Part shown: positions 38,146 through 53,158 of the stretch, piece by piece
Numbering within the stretch: the stretch's first letter is position 1
Layout of the letters: each line of letters opens with the position of its first letter
Assembly: GCF_000286835.2 (NCBI RefSeq)
Contig: NZ_AJYD02000038.1
Span: 2,712,284 to 2,776,283 of the forward strand
DNA length: 64,000 nt
Direction of reading: 5' to 3'
DNA from: Enterovibrio norvegicus FF-33
GTDB lineage: Bacteria > Pseudomonadota > Gammaproteobacteria > Enterobacterales > Vibrionaceae
Notes under the pieces: generated by a model
What the model was told of the DNA's origin: nothing
Database searches by the model: none
Seen by the model: only the letters and a program-made list of their open reading frames with translations
Position numbers and translations under genes: made by a program

Positions 38146-38911
38146 ATTCTTTCTCACGTGATTTCGCTCTTAGTCTGCAGGCATTCCCGAATACTTCGAA
38201 GATAGCTGAATAAAAGGGATTTTTTGTGACTTCCCACTCAGGATGCCACTGAACCCCTAACGCGAAACGTTTTGCATCGATAACAGAGACTGCCTCTATC
38301 AACCCATCTGGCGCATACGCTTCTGGTCGCAAACCCTTGCCTAATCGGTCAATGCCCTGTGTATGAACAGAATTGACCTCCGCAAAAGTGCGACCCCACG
38401 CCTCGTAGAGAAGGCCTCCAGGTTCGATTGTCACTGTGTGAGAAAGGCCATATTGAACACCCACGGATGCGGTTTTATCTTCTCGATGTTCAATAAAGCC
38501 ACCAACTTCATGCAGCTTTTGGTGTAAAGAGCCGCCCATCACGACGTTCATTTCTTGAAAACCACGGCAAATCGCCAAAACGGGGACACCCATTTCAATA
38601 GCGGCTTTCATTAAGGGCAATGTGGTGGCATCGCGTTCTGGGTCGTGATGAGCATCTGTACCGCTTGGCATGCCTTGATAGTGATGAGGTTCAATGTTGG
38701 AAGGAGAGCCGGTGAACAAAAGGCCATCAAACGAGGCGAGCAATTGCTTCATAGGAAGCGCATCGCCCAATGCAGGAATAATCAACGGGCAACAACCCGA
38801 GCCATCAACAACACCTTTAACGTATTTGTCGCCAGCAATATGGAAGGGATGCAATCCCAGCTGAGCACTGCAACCTGTCACGCCGACTAATGGCGTTGTT
38901 GAACACTGCAT
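38138..38911 (-). CDS. puuD: PuuD-type gamma-glutamyl-GABA hydrolase
   Basis: This 257-residue class I glutamine amidotransferase-like enzyme releases GABA from gamma-glutamyl-GABA. The nucleophile Cys is in PVLAICRGFQEMNVVMGG, and the His/Glu pair is in GVQWHPEWE near the C-terminus. E. coli PuuD has 254 residues. It is the first gene of puuD-puuA-spuC type and diverges from the second puuA-type gene. The 318-base gap 38912-39229 has no gene; it holds the promoters of both sides, with TTGACA at 39149-39154 facing the plus strand. Confidence 0.92.
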   Translation of the reverse strand: MQCSTTPLVGVTGCSAQLGLHPFHIAGDKYVKGVVDGSGCCPLIIPALGDALPMKQLLASFDGLLFTGSPSNIEPHHYQGMPSGTDAHHDPERDATTLPLMKAAIEMGVPVLAICRGFQEMNVVMGGSLHQKLHEVGGFIEHREDKTASVGVQYGLSHTVTIEPGGLLYEAWGRTFAEVNSVHTQGIDRLGKGLRPEAYAPDGLIEAVSVIDAKRFALGVQWHPEWEVTKNPFYSAIFEVFGNACRLRAKSREKEYE

Positions 38912-39229
38912 ACCGTCCTCTACTTTGTCGTTAATTCCATGTGATGGGATAAGTTAAAAACCGTTATCACCACTTAACGCGTTCGTTTTTTCACACGCTA
39001 CACGTTAAAAATAAATTACGCAAGTGACCAACTCAACAAAATCAACCTAATTGTTTATCAATTTCTTAACATTGTTAATTGCCTGATTTATCCGCGCTTA
39101 TCGCATTGATTTGCAGCAAAAATAAGGAATTTGTGACGTGGAGCGCGGTTGACATTATTGCGTGTTTACTATTCACTCAGAGGTACACATCGAGGTGGCC
39201 AATATAATTTACACTCAGGTAGGTGTTTA

Positions 39230-40639
39230 ATGCGATATCAAACAGACAAGGAAATGTTTACGCCTGAAGATACAAATTTACCGGATGCACAAGAAGCGAT
39301 TCAGTTTCTCGAACAAAATCCGGATATTGAATTTGTCGATCTGCTGTTACTTGATATGAATGGCATCGTGCGGGGCAAACGCGTCGAGAAGGATAAACTG
39401 CCCAAGGCTTATGAACAGGGCATAGCATTACCTATCTCTATTTATGGCATGAACATTAAAGGCAACCCAGTCGAGGAAACCGGATTGGGATTGGAGATTG
39501 GCGAATCCGATGCGATCTGTTTCCCGGTTTCAGGATCACTGACACGCCAGCCTTGGCAAAAGCGTCCCATTGCTCAGGTCATGCTCGAGATGTATGAAAA
39601 GAGTGAAATGCCCTTCTTTGGCGACCCACGAATGATCCTTCGTCGGGTATTACGTCAAATGCAAGAGCGCGGCTTGAACCCCGTTTCGGCCTTTGAGCTT
39701 GAGTTTTACCTCATTGACAGTAAAACGCCGGGTAAAGCGCCATTGCCGCCAATCTCTCCTGTGACAGGAAAACGACCTGAGAATACACAAGTCTATTCGT
39801 TGGATGACCTTGACGAGTATGCCGACCTGCTTACCGATATTATCGAAGCAGCCCGTGAGCAAGGCCTACCTGCTGATACCATCGTTGCCGAATCTGCGCC
39901 CGGTCAATTTGAGATTAACCTCAAACATACCGATGATGCGCTCGCCGCATGTGACCATTCAATACTGCTTAAACGCGTGATCAAGCAAGTCGCCCATGAT
40001 CATGATCTCGACATCACCTTTATGGCAAAGCCCTACGCCGACCAGGCCGGCAATGGCATGCATCTGCATATCAGCTTACTTGATGAAGAGGGAAGAAACG
40101 TCTTTCAACCTGAGGAAGACGGCCAGGTCACCGACACCATGCGCTATGCACTGGGTGGTTTGCTTGAGCTGATGCCACAGTATTTTTCAATCTTGTGTCC
40201 GAACATCAATTCGTATCGCCGATTCAGCCCAGATTTCTATGTGCCAAACGCAGCGACTTGGGGTCTGGAAAACCGCACCACAGCACTTCGTATTCCCGGC
40301 GATTTACCAGAGGCAACACGAATTGAACACCGTGTGGCAGGGACTGATGCCAACCCCTATTTGATGATGAGCGCCTTCCTCGCTTCGATCATGCATGGCA
40401 TCGATAACAAAATTGAACCCTGTGATCCCATCGTCGGTAATGCTTATGACATGGACACCACGCCATTGCCCACCAACCTTCGTGACGCGTTAAGGTTGCT
40501 GTCGTCGTCAGATGTCTTGCGACAATATCTCGGTACTGATTTTGTCGACGTGTTCGTCACCTGCAAAGAGAAAGAACAGGAAGAGTTTGAGCAACACATC
40601 ACTAACTTAGAGTACGACTGGTACCTTCACGCATTCTAG
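39230..40639 (+). CDS. PuuA-type glutamine synthetase-like ligase, copy 2
   Basis: This 469-residue GS-fold ligase starts at MRYQTDKEMFTPED (39230), preceded by AGGT. E. coli PuuA has 472 residues. Motifs: LLLDMNGIVRGKRVEKDKL, FELEFYLID, ESAPGQFEINLKHTDDAL, GNGMHLHISLLDEEG, and LENRTTALRIPG. It is longer than copy 1 and diverged, so the pair probably differs in polyamine preference or in regulation. E. coli PuuA (SYNFQ-like core) is closer in length to this copy. Which one is the main PuuA cannot be told from sequence alone. Confidence 0.87.
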   Translation: MRYQTDKEMFTPEDTNLPDAQEAIQFLEQNPDIEFVDLLLLDMNGIVRGKRVEKDKLPKAYEQGIALPISIYGMNIKGNPVEETGLGLEIGESDAICFPVSGSLTRQPWQKRPIAQVMLEMYEKSEMPFFGDPRMILRRVLRQMQERGLNPVSAFELEFYLIDSKTPGKAPLPPISPVTGKRPENTQVYSLDDLDEYADLLTDIIEAAREQGLPADTIVAESAPGQFEINLKHTDDALAACDHSILLKRVIKQVAHDHDLDITFMAKPYADQAGNGMHLHISLLDEEGRNVFQPEEDGQVTDTMRYALGGLLELMPQYFSILCPNINSYRRFSPDFYVPNAATWGLENRTTALRIPGDLPEATRIEHRVAGTDANPYLMMSAFLASIMHGIDNKIEPCDPIVGNAYDMDTTPLPTNLRDALRLLSSSDVLRQYLGTDFVDVFVTCKEKEQEEFEQHITNLEYDWYLHAF

Positions 40640-40712
40640 TGACGATATACCGATGTCAGCTTTCTTCCTCCCACAATGACATCGATATATTGACTCTTTG
40701 TGGCTAGCCTTC

Positions 40713-40749
40713 GAAAATGAACCGGATTTTATTCATTCGGTTCATTTTC
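40713..40749. promoter_or_regulatory. Perfect 12-bp inverted repeat abutting the YchJ-type start codon
   Basis: GAAAATGAACCG (40713-40724) pairs with CGGTTCATTTTC (40738-40749) around a 13-base loop. The last base directly precedes the ATG at 40750, so the stem would cover the ribosome-binding region. No Shine-Dalgarno sequence is visible. Confidence 0.6.
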
Positions 40750-41250
40750 ATGACTGCTCAGCCTTCTAAAGCTTCAACACAAACACTTTGCCCATGCGGC
40801 AGCCAGCAGCCTTATAACCAATGCTGCGAACCTATTCATCATCAACACAGCAATGCGGATCACCCAGAAAAACTGATGCGCGCACGTTACAGCGCACATG
40901 TTGTTGGATTAGTGGACTTTGTTGTTGCCACCTATCACGCCTCTTGCCACGCAGAAGAACACCGCGAGGCCATTGCCAAATCAGTGAAGAGCCGATGGCA
41001 AATGCTGCAAGTCCTATCAAGCTCTGTTGATGACGGTGGCAAGCAGGGTTTCGTCGAATTCAAAGCCCACTATGCAGAAGACGGCACGCCTTACTGCCTG
41101 CATGAAAAATCGCGTTTTGTCACTGAAGAGAAAAACGGTGAAACCCTTTGGTTTTACATTGATGGGGAATACCCAAAAATCGAGAAAGTGGGCCGAAACG
41201 ATCCTTGTCCTTGTGGAAGCGGTAAAAAGCATAAAAAATGCTGCGGTTAG
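40750..41250 (+). CDS. YchJ-family SEC-C motif protein
   Basis: This 166-residue protein has a zinc-binding SEC-C motif at each end, [13 protein letters not shown] near residues 14-26 and [13 protein letters not shown] near residues 153-165. A UPF0225/YchJ domain lies between ([12 protein letters not shown], then FVEFKAHY). The second SEC-C motif is like that of SecA. An in-frame ATG 33 bases earlier lies inside the hairpin stem and would add [11 protein letters not shown], which is not family-like. The function of YchJ is unknown. Confidence 0.88.
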   Translation: MTAQPSKASTQTLCPCGSQQPYNQCCEPIHHQHSNADHPEKLMRARYSAHVVGLVDFVVATYHASCHAEEHREAIAKSVKSRWQMLQVLSSSVDDGGKQGFVEFKAHYAEDGTPYCLHEKSRFVTEEKNGETLWFYIDGEYPKIEKVGRNDPCPCGSGKKHKKCCG

Positions 41251-41313
41251 AAAACACTCAAGCTGATTGATTTTTGGTCGATATATAGGGGGAGCAACTC
41301 ATGAGGACATATG

Positions 41314-41499
41314 ATGGCTTGGTTCCCCAAAATCTCAGACTATTCACCACAAAAAGTGAATAACGTCTCGAAGCAAAATAAAACAGAGCAGCAAAAACAA
41401 AAGCTTGTTGATGAAGAAGAGCACGACAACGCTGAAAACGAACAGCAGCCCGCATCGACAGATAAGAAAAACGATGGGTTGTTAGATGTTTATGTCTGA
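41314..41499 (+). CDS. Small acidic/basic hydrophilic protein, unknown
   Basis: This protein has about 61 residues (MAWFPKISDYSPQKVNN...). GAGG at 41303-41306 lies 7 bases before the ATG at 41314; an ATG directly before it at 41311 is also possible. The sequence is rich in Lys, Gln, Glu and Asn with no hydrophobic core, so it is probably disordered. No family recognised. The following 259 bases up to hisL have no gene. Confidence 0.5.
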   Translation: MAWFPKISDYSPQKVNNVSKQNKTEQQKQKLVDEEEHDNAENEQQPASTDKKNDGLLDVYV

Positions 41500-41758
41500 T
41501 CGAAAAAACCTTCGTCTTATTTCCGGTCTTTCATTCCCTACCCCTTGCTCCATCGCAAAGTAAGCAGAAGAAAAGTGTCATAAAACCTTCGCGAAATTGA
41601 CCCGTTTGCACTCCCGCTCATCTCCTTTTAAGCCATTGCCCTTTCTCATAGTCGCTAATTCGTTAAACACACAAATTACTTGTTGCAATATTTAATGAGT
41701 TTGTTAGTGTTGAGCCCAAGCAAACGTTTACTCGTTTACATATTGAGAGAAGACACAA

Positions 41759-41806
41759 ATGCAAAAAACACTAATGACCATTCACCACCACCATCACCCT
41801 GAGTAG
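41759..41806 (+). CDS. hisL: his operon leader peptide
   Basis: This is a 15-codon frame: MQKTLMTIHHHHHPE with five consecutive histidine codons. As in other his leaders, ribosome stalling at these codons when His-tRNA is scarce would favour the antiterminator fold over the terminator at 41888-41918. It begins 233 bases before hisG. Confidence 0.92.
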   Translation: MQKTLMTIHHHHHPE

Positions 41807-41887
41807 TCTTTCGGGTAGATTGGTTTCGACTGGAAGACAGGGATTTAGGTTCTTCCAACGGTCATTATAGTGAATACAAGATTCAGA

Positions 41888-41918
41888 CCCCCGGAAGCGA
41901 ACCTTCCGGGGGTTTTTA
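41888..41918 (+). terminator. his attenuator terminator
   Basis: CCCCCGGAAG-CGAAC-CTTCCGGGGG followed by TTTTT, a very stable stem with a T run, placed between hisL and hisG. Expected to end transcription when histidine is plentiful. Confidence 0.92.
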
Positions 41919-41991
41919 CATTTTAGGATTAAAAATTGTGGCAACGTCTTCTAGAAGGAAGCGTTGATACCAAAGATACAGGGATTAGATC

Positions 41992-42888
41992 ATGCAAACA
42001 GAACGTCTAAGAATCGCAATACAGAAAAAAGGCCGTCTCGCAAAAGAGTGTTTTGAACTGCTTAAGCGCTGCGGTGTGAAAATCAATGTCTCCGGTGATC
42101 GTTTGGTCGCCCACGCAGAAAATATGCCTCTCGACCTATTGCTGGTGCGCGATGATGATATCCCGGGCCTCATCATGGATGGTGTTGTCGATCTGGGTGT
42201 GATCGGTGAAAACGAACTTGAAGAAGTGCGTTTAGAGCGAGTCAAGGTTGGCGAACCAAGCGAATACAATAAACTTCGTCGTCTTGATTTTGGTGGTTGC
42301 CGCCTGTCTGTCGCCGTTGAAAAAGACCAAGACTACAACGGCCCACAAGATCTAGCGGGCAAGCGCATTGCGACCACCTACCCTAACATTCTGAAAGCCT
42401 ACCTCGACCAGCAAGATGTTAAATTCAGCACCTGTATGTTGAATGGTTCGGTTGAAGTTGCGCCGCGCGCAGGCCTTGCTGACGCGATTTGTGATCTCGT
42501 TTCTACTGGCGCGACCCTCGAAGCTAATGGCCTGAAAGAAGCAGAAGTTATCTTCCGTTCAAAAGCCGTGCTTATCCAACGTACTGGCGAGTTTGCTGTC
42601 GACAAAGCTGAGCTTATCGATCGCCTTCTTACCCGCATCAACGGCGTTATTAAAGCCAAAGAATCCAAATACATCATGCTTCATGCGCCAAGTGAAACGC
42701 TTGAGAAAATCGTTGAGTTACTGCCAGGTGCAGAAGATCCAACCATCCTGCCATTGGCGCATGACAAACAACGCGTTGCCGTTCATCTTGTGAGCACTGA
42801 AAATCTGTTCTGGGAAACCATGGAAAAACTGAAAGCACTAGGCGCAAGCTCTATTCTGGTGCTGCCAATAGAGAAGATGATGGAGTAA
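41992..42888 (+). CDS. hisG: ATP phosphoribosyltransferase
   Basis: HisG joins ATP and PRPP in the first step of histidine synthesis and is feedback-inhibited by histidine. At 298 residues it is the long form with a C-terminal regulatory domain (from about residue 225). The start [19 protein letters not shown] and the PRPP loop region [14 protein letters not shown] are typical. It is the first structural gene of the his operon, three bases before hisD. Confidence 0.97.
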   Translation: MQTERLRIAIQKKGRLAKECFELLKRCGVKINVSGDRLVAHAENMPLDLLLVRDDDIPGLIMDGVVDLGVIGENELEEVRLERVKVGEPSEYNKLRRLDFGGCRLSVAVEKDQDYNGPQDLAGKRIATTYPNILKAYLDQQDVKFSTCMLNGSVEVAPRAGLADAICDLVSTGATLEANGLKEAEVIFRSKAVLIQRTGEFAVDKAELIDRLLTRINGVIKAKESKYIMLHAPSETLEKIVELLPGAEDPTILPLAHDKQRVAVHLVSTENLFWETMEKLKALGASSILVLPIEKMME

Positions 42889-42891
42889 GCC

Positions 42892-44187
42892 ATGAAAACA
42901 GTGGTTTGGAAATCGCTCAGTGACCAGCAGAAGGAAAGTTCATTAGAACGCCCTGCTATCTCAGACAGTGCTTCGATTACGGAAGCCGTTCAAAGCGTGA
43001 TCAGTGATGTACGCCAAGGTGGTGACGCCGCACTAAAAGCACTGACCGAGAAATTCGATAAAGTCGTCCCTGAAAACATTCGTGTTAAACAGGAAGAAAT
43101 CGATGCCGCTGAGTCACGTTTGGGTGAGGAGATTAAAGTCGCGCTCAAGCAAGCCTATGACAACATCGCTTGTTTCCATCAAGCACAAAAAGCACAGCCG
43201 CTGACTGTGGAAACCATGCCGGGTGTTGTGTGTGAGCTTGTCACCCGTCCGATCAATCGTGTGGGTTTGTATATTCCCGGTGGCAGCGCACCTTTGCCGT
43301 CTACCGTGTTAATGCTTGGCGTTCCCTCGCAAATTGCAGGTTGCCGTAAAGTGGTACTTTGCTCGCCACCACCTATTGCAGACGAAATCCTCTACGTTGC
43401 GAAACTGTGTGGCATTGATCAAGTGTATAACCTTGGTGGCGCACAAGCGGTTGCCGCCATGGCTTATGGCACTGAAACTGTCAGCAAAGTGGACAAAATT
43501 TTCGGCCCAGGCAATGCGTTTGTGACCGAAGCTAAACGTCAAGTCAGCAACGATCACCAAGGCGCAGCGATTGATATGCCTGCTGGCCCGTCTGAGGTGC
43601 TAGTCATTGCAGATGAAGAGGCAGATGCCGATTTCGTTGCCGCAGACTTACTCAGTCAAGCCGAGCACGGCCCAGACTCACAAGTTGTGCTAGTCACGCC
43701 GTCTCCCGTATTGGCAGACAGAGTCGCCGATGCCGTGCAGCAACAACTTTCGGTACTAAGTCGCGCGGACATTGCCAGCAAAGCCTTGGGTTCAAGCATT
43801 ATCATCATCGCTGAAAGCCTGACCCAATGTATCGCCATCTCAAACAATTATGGTCCTGAGCACTTGATTGTTCAGACCAAAAAACCGCGCGAACTATTAC
43901 CGCTGCTGGATAATGCAGGTTCTATCTTCTTGGGCGCTTGGTCGCCAGAATCTGTGGGTGATTACGCGTCTGGTACCAACCACGTACTGCCAACCTATGG
44001 TTATACACGCACTTACTCAAGCCTCGGGCTTGCGGATTTTAGTAAGCGTATGACGGTTCAAGAGCTATCCGCAGATGGCCTGCAAGCGCTCGCACCCACC
44101 GTGGTAGCAATGGCAAATGCAGAAGGTTTAGACGCGCACCGCAATGCGGTCACTATTCGCGTCAACAAGCTTAATAAATTGCAGTAA
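42892..44187 (+). CDS. hisD: Histidinol dehydrogenase
   Basis: HisD carries out the last two steps, histidinol to histidine with two NAD+. It has 431 residues. Motifs: [46 protein letters not shown], and the catalytic Glu-His in [11 protein letters not shown]; zinc ligands lie in [10 protein letters not shown] and the C-terminal region. Confidence 0.98.
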   Translation: MKTVVWKSLSDQQKESSLERPAISDSASITEAVQSVISDVRQGGDAALKALTEKFDKVVPENIRVKQEEIDAAESRLGEEIKVALKQAYDNIACFHQAQKAQPLTVETMPGVVCELVTRPINRVGLYIPGGSAPLPSTVLMLGVPSQIAGCRKVVLCSPPPIADEILYVAKLCGIDQVYNLGGAQAVAAMAYGTETVSKVDKIFGPGNAFVTEAKRQVSNDHQGAAIDMPAGPSEVLVIADEEADADFVAADLLSQAEHGPDSQVVLVTPSPVLADRVADAVQQQLSVLSRADIASKALGSSIIIIAESLTQCIAISNNYGPEHLIVQTKKPRELLPLLDNAGSIFLGAWSPESVGDYASGTNHVLPTYGYTRTYSSLGLADFSKRMTVQELSADGLQALAPTVVAMANAEGLDAHRNAVTIRVNKLNKLQ

Positions 44188-44201
44188 TTTTGGGGTGAGT
44201 G

Positions 44202-45248
44202 ATGGATATTGAAAAATTAGCTCGTAAGGATGTTCAGGCGTTGACCCCTTACATGTCTGCCCGCCGCTTAGGTGGTCAAGGTGATGTCTGGCTAAATGCC
44301 AATGAATCACCCTTTAACAACGAATACACCATTAATGGAGCTGGTCTTAATCGCTATAGCGAATGTCAGCCAGATGAACTCATCCGTGCGTATGCAGACT
44401 ATGCGGGCGTGCGTCCAGAACAGGTGCTCACCTCTCGTGGCGCGGATGAGAGCATTGAGCTTCTTATTCGTACCTTCTGCGAAGCAGGCGAAGACAGCAT
44501 TCTTTTCTGCCCGCCGACCTATGGCATGTATGCCATCAGTGCGGAAACCGCAGGTGTTGAGCGAAAAATCGTTCCACTGACGCCAGAGTGGCAGCTAAAC
44601 ATCGCTGAGATCGAAAACAATCTCGACGGTGTGAAACTGGTTTTCGTCTGTAGCCCAAATAACCCAACGGGCAACCTGATTGAGCGCAAGGACATTGAAG
44701 CACTGTTAGAAATGACCGCAGGTCGCGCACTGGTTGTGATGGATGAAGCCTATATTGATTTCTGCCCTGAAGCGTCGACCGTTGACCTTTTGGTTCGTTA
44801 TCCAAACCTTGCGATTTTGCGCACCATGTCGAAGGCCTTTGCTCTCGCGGGACTGCGTTGTGGCTTCACCATTGCCAATCAACAAGTTATCCAGCTGATG
44901 CAAAAAGTGATCGCGCCTTATCCTGTGCCTGTGCCCGTGACGGAAATTGCTTGTCAGGCACTGTCTGAAGCCGGTCTTGCCCGCATGAAGTATCAAGTGT
45001 TGGATCTGAGTGCTAACCGTGCTTATTTGCAAGCAGGTCTTTCCATGTTACCGGGTGTGCAAGTGTTTGATGGCTATGCTAACTACCTTCTGGTGAAATT
45101 CGACGACGCGGAACTGCTGTTTACCGCCCTTTGGGACAACGGCATTATTCTTCGCCGCTCTCCGATTGAAGGCTGCATTCGTATCAGCATCGGCAACCGT
45201 GAAGAATGTGAAAAAACTCTGACCTTTATCCGCCAGCAACTGGCATAA
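44202..45248 (+). CDS. hisC: Histidinol-phosphate aminotransferase
   Basis: This PLP enzyme makes histidinol phosphate from imidazole acetol phosphate and glutamate. It has 348 residues from the ATG at 44202, which follows a GGGGTGAG ribosome site; a GTG three bases earlier is possible. Motifs: [40 protein letters not shown], and the PLP lysine in [16 protein letters not shown]. Confidence 0.97.
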   Translation: MDIEKLARKDVQALTPYMSARRLGGQGDVWLNANESPFNNEYTINGAGLNRYSECQPDELIRAYADYAGVRPEQVLTSRGADESIELLIRTFCEAGEDSILFCPPTYGMYAISAETAGVERKIVPLTPEWQLNIAEIENNLDGVKLVFVCSPNNPTGNLIERKDIEALLEMTAGRALVVMDEAYIDFCPEASTVDLLVRYPNLAILRTMSKAFALAGLRCGFTIANQQVIQLMQKVIAPYPVPVPVTEIACQALSEAGLARMKYQVLDLSANRAYLQAGLSMLPGVQVFDGYANYLLVKFDDAELLFTALWDNGIILRRSPIEGCIRISIGNREECEKTLTFIRQQLA

Positions 45249-45273
45249 AGAGCGAAACGAAAAGGAATTTGTA

Positions 45274-46341
45274 GTGAAAGAAAAAATCCTCTTTATTGAC
45301 CGCGATGGCACATTGATTGTTGAGCCGCCTGTCGATTTTCAAGTCGACCGCCTCGACAAACTGAAGCTAGAGCCTGATGTCATTCCTGCTCTGCTTGCGC
45401 TTCAGGATGCAGGTTACAAGCTGGTGATGGTCACCAACCAAGACGGTTTGGGTACCGACAGCTACCCACAAGCTGATTTCGATGCGCCACATAATATGAT
45501 GATGGCGATTTTCGAATCTCAAGGCGTTAAGTTTGCTGACGTTTTGATTTGCCCGCACTTCGACAACGAAGGATGTAGCTGCCGCAAACCCAAGCTGGGT
45601 TTGGTGAAAGACTACCTCCAACAAGGCCGAGTGGATTTCAAAACCTCCGCCGTGATTGGCGATCGTCAAACCGATCTGCAATTGGCTGAGAACATGGCGA
45701 TCCGTGGTATTCAATACCACCCAGAAACCATGAACTGGAAACAGATCCTCAAAGATTTGACGACGTCCCCACGCGTTGCTTCAGTGGTTCGCACCACCAA
45801 AGAAACCGATATTTGTATCACGGTAAACTTGGATGAAAGCGGCGGCAACAGCATCAGCACAGGCCTTGGCTTTTTTGATCACATGCTAGATCAAATCGCC
45901 ACACACGGTGGTTTCCGCATGGTAGTCGCAGTAGAAGGTGACTTGCACATCGACGACCACCACACGGTAGAAGACACCGCGCTAGCGCTGGGCCAAGCAC
46001 TGAAAGAAGCCCTTGGCAACAAACGCGGCATCGGCCGTTTTGGCTTTAGCCTGCCGATGGACGAATGCCTTGCACAATGTGCCTTGGATTTGTCTGGTCG
46101 CCCTTACCTGAAATTCGACGCGACGTTCTCGCAAGACAAAGTCGGCGATCTATCAACCGAAATGGTCGAGCACTTCTTCCGCTCATTGACGGACACCATG
46201 GCCTGTACGCTGCACCTTTCCTCGGATGGTGATAACACGCACCACATCGTTGAAAGCCTGTTTAAGGCTTATGGCCGTACATTGCGCCAAGCGATCCGCG
46301 TTGAAGGCAACGAGCTGCCAAGCAGCAAAGGCGTACTCTAA
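45274..46341 (+). CDS. hisB: Bifunctional histidinol-phosphatase / imidazoleglycerol-phosphate dehydratase
   Basis: The 355-residue fusion has an N-terminal HAD phosphatase ([13 protein letters not shown] with the Asp nucleophile; zinc site [14 protein letters not shown]) and a C-terminal dehydratase ([29 protein letters not shown], with metal-binding His clusters). The start is GTG with AAAGGAA upstream. The fusion is normal in enterics and Vibrionaceae. Confidence 0.98.
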   Translation: MKEKILFIDRDGTLIVEPPVDFQVDRLDKLKLEPDVIPALLALQDAGYKLVMVTNQDGLGTDSYPQADFDAPHNMMMAIFESQGVKFADVLICPHFDNEGCSCRKPKLGLVKDYLQQGRVDFKTSAVIGDRQTDLQLAENMAIRGIQYHPETMNWKQILKDLTTSPRVASVVRTTKETDICITVNLDESGGNSISTGLGFFDHMLDQIATHGGFRMVVAVEGDLHIDDHHTVEDTALALGQALKEALGNKRGIGRFGFSLPMDECLAQCALDLSGRPYLKFDATFSQDKVGDLSTEMVEHFFRSLTDTMACTLHLSSDGDNTHHIVESLFKAYGRTLRQAIRVEGNELPSSKGVL

Positions 46342-46352
46342 GGAGAGATAGT

Positions 46353-48446
<2,094 letters not shown>

Positions 48447-48450
<4 letters not shown>

Positions 48451-49085
48451 GCCAGACAGATGGAACCGCCGCACTGGCTGAACGCATTGATTGGGAAAAG
48501 ATTGACGGTCTCGTGCCTGCCGTGGTGCAAAATGCCACCAGCGGTCAGGTATTGATGCTGGGCTACATGAACCAAGATGCGCTAGCGAAAACACTCGAAA
48601 CCGAGCAAGTGACATTCTGGTCTCGCACCAAGGAGCGTCTTTGGACCAAAGGCGAAACCTCCGGTAACGTGTTGCAGCTTAAACACATCGACTTGGATTG
48701 CGACAAAGACACCCTGCTGGTACAAGTCGACCCTATCGGCCCAACCTGCCACCTTGGCACCGAAAGCTGCTTTGGCGAAGACAATGAAAGCAAGCCTGCT
48801 CTGGTGTTCCTTCATCAATTGGAGCAAGTGTTGGCTTCCCGTCGAGGATCCGATCCTTCTACGTCTTACACCGCGTCCCTTTACGCTAAGGGTACCAAGC
48901 GTATTTCGCAGAAAGTTGGCGAAGAAGGCGTCGAAGTCGCGCTTGCAGCGACGTCGGGCGATAAGGAAGAGTTGATTAACGAATCCGCCGACCTGATGTA
49001 CCACCTTATGGTATTGCTGCAAGATCAAGATTTCTCCTTACAAGATGTGGCGAACAAACTGAAAGAGCGCCATAAGTCATCATAA
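48447..49085 (+). CDS. hisI: Phosphoribosyl-AMP cyclohydrolase / phosphoribosyl-ATP pyrophosphatase
   Basis: This 212-residue HisIE fusion has an N-terminal cyclohydrolase with the metal-binding [19 protein letters not shown], and a C-terminal pyrophosphohydrolase with [21 protein letters not shown]. It is the last gene of the his operon and ends at a strong terminator. Confidence 0.97.
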
Positions 49086-49108
49086 TCCCTGATAACGTCC
49101 GCACAATG

Positions 49109-49139
49109 AGGCAACTTCATGAGAAGTTGCCTTTTTTTT
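49109..49139 (+). terminator. Terminator of the his operon
   Basis: AGGCAACTTC-ATGA-GAAGTTGCC followed by eight T residues, a textbook intrinsic terminator separating his from pse genes. Confidence 0.92.
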
Positions 49140-49216
49140 CGACACCTAATCACGCTGTAGGCATTTTTCTGCGATCAAATTGGCATCGATACGTTAAAAT
49201 TTCATTTAACTACTGA

Positions 49217-51384
<2,168 letters not shown>

Positions 51385-51392
51385 AGGACACA

Positions 51393-52094
51393 ATGAAAGT
51401 CTGTATTATCCCTGCCCGAGGCGGCAGCAAGCGCATTCCAGGTAAAAACCTTAAACCCTTCATTGGTCAGCCTATCATCGCCTATGCCATCAACGTGGCG
51501 AAGCAGTCAGGTCTATTTGATCGCATTATCGTGTCCACCGACAGCGAAGAAATCGCTGCCGTTGCCACAGAATATGGCGCAGAGGTTCCCTTTATTCGTC
51601 CATCAGACATCGCCAACGATCACGCCACCACGCTGGATGTGATTAAGCACGCCATCGAATGGTTGAACGATCATGACCAAAGCCGTATCGAGGCGGTCTG
51701 TTGCCTGTATGCCACCGTGCCATTTACACGCACTTCAGATCTCGAAGAAGGCCTTGCATTGCTGCAAAGTGAAGGCACCAAATACACCTTCGCCAGCACG
51801 CGTTTTTCATTCCCGATCCAGCGCAGCATCCGCATGACCGAAGAAGGTAATGTCGAAATGTTCTGGCCTGAGCACTTCTCAACGCGCTCCCAAGATTTAG
51901 AACCGGCTTATCACGATGCAGGCATGTTCTACTGGGGTACGCCCACCGCTTTTGTATCAGGTTTGCCTATCTTTGCACCCCATTCAAAATCGGTACAAAT
52001 TCCCCATTTTCGCGTGCAAGATATCGATGAACCCGATGACTGGCTACGTGCTGAAATGCTGTATGAAATTCTCTCAAAACGAGGCGAGTTGTGA
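51393..52094 (+). CDS. pseF: Pseudaminic acid cytidylyltransferase
   Basis: This 233-residue CMP-sugar synthetase activates pseudaminic acid with CTP. The CTP-binding loop is IPARGGSKRIPGKNLKPF near residue 5, with IVSTDSEEIAAVA and HDAGMFYWG following. It overlaps pseG by 4 bases. Confidence 0.93.
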   Translation: MKVCIIPARGGSKRIPGKNLKPFIGQPIIAYAINVAKQSGLFDRIIVSTDSEEIAAVATEYGAEVPFIRPSDIANDHATTLDVIKHAIEWLNDHDQSRIEAVCCLYATVPFTRTSDLEEGLALLQSEGTKYTFASTRFSFPIQRSIRMTEEGNVEMFWPEHFSTRSQDLEPAYHDAGMFYWGTPTAFVSGLPIFAPHSKSVQIPHFRVQDIDEPDDWLRAEMLYEILSKRGEL

Positions 52095-53158
52095 ACGTCG
52101 CCATTCGCGTGGATGCGTCGAGTCAAATAGGCACAGGACACGTGATGCGTTGCCTCGTTCTTGCCAAAAAGCTGATCGAGCACGGACACCATGTGCGCAT
52201 GCTTAGCCGAGAACTAACGGGGAATTTGCTTGCGTATTGCCACCAACAAAACATCCATGTGATTCCCCTACCTGCCATTGAAGAAACCTTTTTGCCGGAG
52301 ACTGGCGATTACGCGCACTGGTTAGGCGTAACGCAGGAAGAAGATGCGCATCAGTGTCTCGCGATGTTGGAGGACATTACCCTCGACTGGGTTGTTTTTG
52401 ATCATTATGCGATTGATGAAAAATGGCAATCGCTAATGAAAACATCAGGTGCCAAGGTGCTCGCCATTGATGATCTCGCCAATCGTAGGCATGCCTGCGA
52501 TATCTTGCTTGACCACAATCCTTGGCCTGACGTTGAAAACCGCTACCACTCATGGGTGCCCACTGGATGCCAACAACTGCTCGGCCCTCGCTTTGCGTTG
52601 TTGCGCGACTCATTTTCAGCGCTTCGAGATCACGATTTGAGCGTAATAAAAAACCAAATTGTGGCCTTCTTCAGTGGCACAGACCCAACAGGTGAAACGC
52701 TCAAACTTCTTCACGCCTGTCAGCAATTTTCTACGCTGCCCTTTAACGTTGTCATTGTCTATGGCATGGCAAATCCGCGAAAAGAAGCACTGTTAATGGA
52801 AGCCGTGCCTGAGTTTATCGAATTAGTTGAAAGCCTTCCTGACTTCGAAACAGAACTGGCTTGCTCGCGCTATGCATTTGGGGCTGCGGGTGTTAGCGCG
52901 ATCGAACGTACCTGTTTACGCTTGCCCAGCACCTTGGTGTCAGTTGCTGAAAATCAGCGTGACATGGCAGAGCACCTTGCCAAATCTGGACAGTATCGTT
53001 ATCTCGGTTTGAGTAATATCACAACAGCCTCTCGCTATGCACAAGAGTTGACTTGGCTCGCCGAACATTGGGATGCTTTGCCGCTTCGTTTGCCTGAATC
53101 AGACATTGACGGGCTAGGCGCAGAACGTGTCGTTCGCGCAATGGAGAATTGCCAATGA
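52091..53158 (+). CDS. pseG: UDP-2,4-diacetamido-2,4,6-trideoxy-altrose hydrolase
   Basis: PseG (355 residues) removes UDP from the diacetamido sugar. It has a GT-B fold with the catalytic His in SQIGTGHVMRCLVLAKKL near residue 15. The C-terminal nucleotide-binding region is FGAAGVSAIERTCLRLP. The start is GTG, overlapping pseF; its stop overlaps pseH by ATGA. Confidence 0.92.
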   Translation: MNVAIRVDASSQIGTGHVMRCLVLAKKLIEHGHHVRMLSRELTGNLLAYCHQQNIHVIPLPAIEETFLPETGDYAHWLGVTQEEDAHQCLAMLEDITLDWVVFDHYAIDEKWQSLMKTSGAKVLAIDDLANRRHACDILLDHNPWPDVENRYHSWVPTGCQQLLGPRFALLRDSFSALRDHDLSVIKNQIVAFFSGTDPTGETLKLLHACQQFSTLPFNVVIVYGMANPRKEALLMEAVPEFIELVESLPDFETELACSRYAFGAAGVSAIERTCLRLPSTLVSVAENQRDMAEHLAKSGQYRYLGLSNITTASRYAQELTWLAEHWDALPLRLPESDIDGLGAERVVRAMENCQ

